A stretch of 64,000 nucleotides of DNA from Paracoccaceae bacterium (lineage in GTDB: Bacteria; Pseudomonadota; Alphaproteobacteria; Rhodobacterales; Rhodobacteraceae), in assembly GCA_022448245.1 (NCBI GenBank), contig JAKVCO010000008.1, forward strand, positions 96,311 through 160,310. The letters are read 5' to 3'. The notes under the pieces are model-generated. The model saw nothing but the letters and a program-made list of their open reading frames with translations, was not told the origin of the DNA and did not search any database. The position numbers and the translations under genes are program-made. Every line of letters starts with the position of its first letter. Within the stretch, counting starts at the first letter, position 1. Of the stretch, positions 61,001-64,000 are shown piece after piece.

Positions 61001-62391
61001 TCTTCGCCTCTCACATATTCATCTTCGGCTTTTTGCCGCTCTTTCTGGCGACCTATTATCTGGCGCCCGCCCGAGCGCGCTCCGCGCTGATCTTGCTGGC
61101 AAGCTATGGCTTTTACGGTTGGTGGCGCGTTGACTACCTAGGACTTGTGATTGCCATCTCGCTGGTGAGCTACGTCGCGGCCGCAGCGGCCGCACGCGCG
61201 GCGTCCCCCCGCGCACGAAAATGCGCTGTTACCACGGGCGTTGTGCTGATCCTCGGCGCGTTGGGCTACTTCAAATACGCCACCTTCGTCGTGGGTTTGA
61301 CCAGCGACCTTGGCGTGGCGCTCGGGGGACCCGGCTTTGCCATCGATGCGATCATCTTGCCCATCGGCATCTCGTTCCTCAGCTTTCAGGCGATCAGCTA
61401 CATCATCGACGTGGCCCGCAAGGACGCGCCCCCGGCCCGCAACCTGATCGACTATCTGGCGTTTGTATCGCTCTTCCCTCAGCTCATCGCTGGCCCGGTG
61501 CTGCGCTATAAGGACCTTGCAGACCAGTTCGTTCAGCGCACCCATTCGATGGAAAAGTTCGGGCTGGGCGTGAGGCGCTTTGTCGAAGGCCTCGCCATGA
61601 AGCTCCTGATCGCGGACACGGTCGCACCCCTTGCAGACCGCGCCTTTGCCCTCACGGACCCCACCATGGCCGAGGCGTGGCTGGGCACCCTCGCTTATTC
61701 GATCCAGCTCCTTTTCGACTTTGCGGGGTATTCGTCCATGGCGATCGGGCTTGGCCTGATGGTGGGCTTCACCTTCACCGAGAACTTCAACGCCCCATAC
61801 ACGAGCACATCGATCACCGAGTTTTGGCGCCGCTGGCACATCAGCCTGTCTGCTTGGCTGCGTGACTATCTCTACGTCCCGCTTGGCGGAAACCGTGGCG
61901 GGGCGATTGCGACCTATCGCAACCTGCTTTTGACGATGGTTTTGGGCGGCTTGTGGCACGGAGCGAATGTGACGTTCATCCTCTGGGGCGCGTTGCACGG
62001 TGCCGCCCTCGCCGTCGAAAAACTTCTCGGGGTTCGCGCTGGTCAGTCGCGGCTACCATTCGGGATCTCTTGGGTCACGACCATGGTGATTGTTATGATC
62101 GGTTGGGTCCTTTTCCGCGCACCGACCCTTGCAGACGCCCTGGCGATGTATCGCGGCATGCTTGGCCTCAACGACGTCGCGCTGTCGTCCAGCTTTCTCT
62201 ACGCCACGCAATCCGTCGAGCTGCTGGCTCTGTGCATCGGTGGCACGCTTGCGACGCTGGGGCCGCGCCTGAAGGCCATGTCCGTGACGCCTCCGCAGCG
62301 CGGACTCACCACCACAGCTTGTCTGATGATCGCCTCGACCCTCGTGTTGAGCGCGCGTCTCAACAGTCCCTTCCTCTACTTCCAGTTCTGA
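60997..62391 (+). CDS. MBOAT-family O-acyltransferase (AlgI-like)
   Basis: A 464-residue membrane-bound O-acyltransferase with about ten helices that passes acetyl groups across the inner membrane. The start is TTG 60997, overlapping the AlgF-like stop, reading MIFASHIFIFGFLPLFLATY. Conserved landmarks are LFPQLIAGPVLRYKDLADQF, the FWRRWHISLSAWLRDYLYVP segment (quoted here as ITEFWRRWHISLSAWLRDY) with the first conserved His, and the catalytic His in GGLWHGANVTFILWG. Length and order match AlgI/PatA proteins. It sits between AlgF- and AlgX-like genes. Confidence 0.93.
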   Translation: MIFASHIFIFGFLPLFLATYYLAPARARSALILLASYGFYGWWRVDYLGLVIAISLVSYVAAAAAARAASPRARKCAVTTGVVLILGALGYFKYATFVVGLTSDLGVALGGPGFAIDAIILPIGISFLSFQAISYIIDVARKDAPPARNLIDYLAFVSLFPQLIAGPVLRYKDLADQFVQRTHSMEKFGLGVRRFVEGLAMKLLIADTVAPLADRAFALTDPTMAEAWLGTLAYSIQLLFDFAGYSSMAIGLGLMVGFTFTENFNAPYTSTSITEFWRRWHISLSAWLRDYLYVPLGGNRGGAIATYRNLLLTMVLGGLWHGANVTFILWGALHGAALAVEKLLGVRAGQSRLPFGISWVTTMVIVMIGWVLFRAPTLADALAMYRGMLGLNDVALSSSFLYATQSVELLALCIGGTLATLGPRLKAMSVTPPQRGLTTTACLMIASTLVLSARLNSPFLYFQF

Positions 62392-62399
62392 AGCCCGCC

Positions 62400-63425
62400 A
62401 TGTTCAACGATGTTCAAAACAGCCTCCTGCCCACGTCCTTTGCCCTGGCCATCGCGGTTCCAGCGGCACTGGGGCTTGCAACGACAGAGCTGCCGCGCGC
62501 TGATCTGAGCGTAATGTCAGGCACCTATCAGCGCGCCTATGAGGACCGCTTTGTGGATGGCTTCCCGCTAACCGAGATTTCGCGCGAGGCCTACACCGCC
62601 CTGAACCTCGCCCTGTTCAACCAGACCGACCCGGAGGTGGTGATTGGCGCGGACGATTGGCTCTTCACGACTGAGGAATTCCGCGCGCCCTCTGCATCAG
62701 TAGATTTCGCTGCCGAGATACGCGCCACGGCCGACGAGCTTGCCCAGCACGGCATCCGGCTGGTGCCGATCATCATCCCGGATAAGGCCCGTATCTACGC
62801 CGACAAGCTTCCCCGCGCTCGTGATGCGGAACTTTCGGTGCGCTACGACGCGGCTCTGGACGTATTGGCGACCGAAGGGTTCGAGGGGCTCGATCCTGCC
62901 ACTTGGCTCACAGCGGCCCGCGCTGAAGGAGCAACCTTCATGCGCACCGACACTCATTGGAGCCCGTTCGGCGCAGAGCAAGTAGCCAACCGCATTTCTG
63001 ATGCTTTGGGCGCGCGCGGTTCGCTGAACTTTGAGACGCAAACCTTAGCTGCCCAAGACTTTGACGGTGATCTCATGCCCTTCGTGGACACGGGCCGCTT
63101 CGCGCCATGGGTGGGCATCCCTCAGGAGCATGTCGACCTCTCCCAAACCACCAAGCGCGACGACGACGGCCTGGGTCTGTTTGGCGATGAGGAAATCGGG
63201 ATCGTCCTTGTCGGCACCAGCTTTTCTGCCCGCGCAGAATTCAACTTTGACGGCGCACTGAAAGCCGCCACAGGCTTTGACGTCGTGAATCTAGCCGTCG
63301 AAGGACAAGGCCCCTTTGCGCCAATGTCCGAGGCGCTCGCGGACGGCGTTCTCACTGAAATCGCACCACAATTTGTCATCTGGGAAATCCCAGAACGCTA
63401 CATTCAACCTTGGAGACTGAAATGA
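62400..63425 (+). CDS. AlgX/AlgJ-like SGNH acetyltransferase, first copy
   Basis: A 341-residue protein, probably periplasmic and anchored by its N-terminus (SFALAIAVPAALGLATT). The SGNH-type catalytic elements of AlgJ/AlgX are seen: the D-x-H-W motif in MRTDTHWSPFGAEQV and the nucleophile Ser in VLVGTSFSARAEFNF. EFRAPSASVDFAAEIRATAD lies in the N-terminal half. It starts at ATG 62400, 8 bases after the acyltransferase stop. It should take acetyl groups from the MBOAT partner and place them on a polysaccharide. It overlaps the next gene by ATGA. Confidence 0.85.
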   Translation: MFNDVQNSLLPTSFALAIAVPAALGLATTELPRADLSVMSGTYQRAYEDRFVDGFPLTEISREAYTALNLALFNQTDPEVVIGADDWLFTTEEFRAPSASVDFAAEIRATADELAQHGIRLVPIIIPDKARIYADKLPRARDAELSVRYDAALDVLATEGFEGLDPATWLTAARAEGATFMRTDTHWSPFGAEQVANRISDALGARGSLNFETQTLAAQDFDGDLMPFVDTGRFAPWVGIPQEHVDLSQTTKRDDDGLGLFGDEEIGIVLVGTSFSARAEFNFDGALKAATGFDVVNLAVEGQGPFAPMSEALADGVLTEIAPQFVIWEIPERYIQPWRLK

Positions 63426-64000
63426 ATATGCGCCGCATACTGTCCGCTGTTTGCCTAGCCGCGCTGGCGCAAACCGCTGCCGCCAATCCCTTTTGCGCCC
63501 AGATGCTGACGGCAGATGGGCTTGAGAAAAAGTATCAGCGCATCGCGCCGATCTACAACTCCACGGAGACGGGATGGTTCTTTGGCTCAGATCAGTTCGA
63601 TGCGGCCTATGCCCTCGGCGATGAGCAGCAAGACCTTGTGGCGCAAATCGTGACCGAACTCGCCTCTCAAGGGACCGAGCTGGCCATGGTCGTCGCCCCC
63701 CCACGACCTGTGATCGCGGGTCAGGCGACGGTTGATGCAACCACAGGCACGCCCGGCCTGTACGATGTCGCGGCCCAAGCTACTTCCTTCCAAACCATGA
63801 TCGCCCAGCTCGGTGAAGCGGGCGTCATCGCCCCTGATCTGCTGGCTTTGGCCACTTCCAATGAAGCGATCCGATCGACCTACTACTTTGCCCGCGACAC
63901 GCATTGGACCACCGTCGGGGCGGCCCAGTCTGCCCTTGCACTGGCGGCGGCATTCGATCCCGAGGCGGTACCGCTCTTCGAGACGGAGAACCTGCCCAGC
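63422..64000 (+). CDS. AlgX/AlgJ-like SGNH acetyltransferase, second copy (partial)
   Basis: Open from ATG 63422 to the end of the window (193 codons), beginning MNMRRILSAVCLAALAQTAA, a signal peptide cleaved near AAA-NP. The DxHW motif appears as YFARDTHWTTVGAAQSALAL, as in the preceding gene. The sequence is otherwise clearly different from the first copy, so the pair may act on different positions or serve as donor-relay and acceptor modules, as AlgJ and AlgX do in Pseudomonas. Its start shares ATGA with the previous stop. The C-terminal half lies outside the window. Confidence 0.85.
   Translation, partial: MNMRRILSAVCLAALAQTAAANPFCAQMLTADGLEKKYQRIAPIYNSTETGWFFGSDQFDAAYALGDEQQDLVAQIVTELASQGTELAMVVAPPRPVIAGQATVDATTGTPGLYDVAAQATSFQTMIAQLGEAGVIAPDLLALATSNEAIRSTYYFARDTHWTTVGAAQSALALAAAFDPEAVPLFETENLPS

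Noticed and set aside
61953..62399. Extension of the AlgX-like protein by 149 residues
   Set aside because: The extension lies inside the MBOAT gene in another frame and is Arg-rich; the ATG at 62400 gives a proper N-terminal anchor.

Overview
The window reads as a chromosomal segment of a marine alphaproteobacterium of the Rhodobacterales (Roseobacter group), most likely an aerobic anoxygenic phototroph. The evidence is high G+C coding with strong codon bias, a puc (LH2 antenna) operon behind a PpsR/CrtJ-type site, tandem DUF2852 genes, Bpt aminoacyltransferase, an Entner-Doudoroff edd-eda pair, TRAP transport and very large RTX/Hint proteins. No rRNA, tRNA or CRISPR array was seen.

Layout. 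1-11.5 kb is core metabolism and housekeeping: a PIN-domain end and rRNA methyltransferase, a lipoprotein, edd-eda, glnE, a YbaK deacylase, two DUF2852 membrane proteins, an RDD protein, bpt and a VOC protein. 11.6-18.3 kb is a TakP/FcbT-type TRAP transporter (binding protein, DctQ, very long DctM) divergent from a Cache-domain NarL-type two-component pair that probably controls it. 18.4-21.4 kb holds poorly known exported proteins. 21.5-24.6 kb is the branched-chain amino acid operon: a leader peptide with attenuator, ilvB, an intruding lipoprotein gene, and ilvN. 25-33 kb is amine/one-carbon catabolism: a Rieske oxygenase and two divergent FAD/GcvT demethylating dehydrogenases. 33-42 kb is two giant RTX/Hint proteins. 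42.7-48.4 kb has a P450, an Lrp regulator, ferredoxin-NADP reductase, an Ala/Glu-rich helical protein, infC with an AUA start, and an orphan kinase. 48.4-52.1 kb is an accessory patch: a decayed VOC gene, an intact IS5-family element, and an FAD oxidoreductase plus glycosyltransferase of different codon style. 52.1-57.4 kb is threonine/glycine catabolism (XRE-cupin regulator, kbl, tdh) and an acyl-CoA synthetase/crotonase pair. 57.6-60.3 kb is the puc operon. 60.4 kb to the end is an AlgF/AlgI/AlgX-like polysaccharide O-acetylation cassette that runs off the window.

The most remarkable region is the puc operon. pucB looks normal. PucA has a long tail, Phe44-Leu45 where red-absorbing LH2 has two aromatic residues, and Arg in place of the usual Trp40. 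PucC appears to lack about 150 internal residues in frame. The last gene encodes a 15-residue tandem-repeat protein that is cut by one in-frame TAA. The promoter site and the two intercistronic hairpins look intact, so this is either an antenna locus in early decay or a divergent one. Other notable points are the complete ilv attenuator, the non-canonical infC start, a Tdh that has lost all four structural-zinc cysteines, and a methyltransferase whose start codon sits in a hairpin loop.
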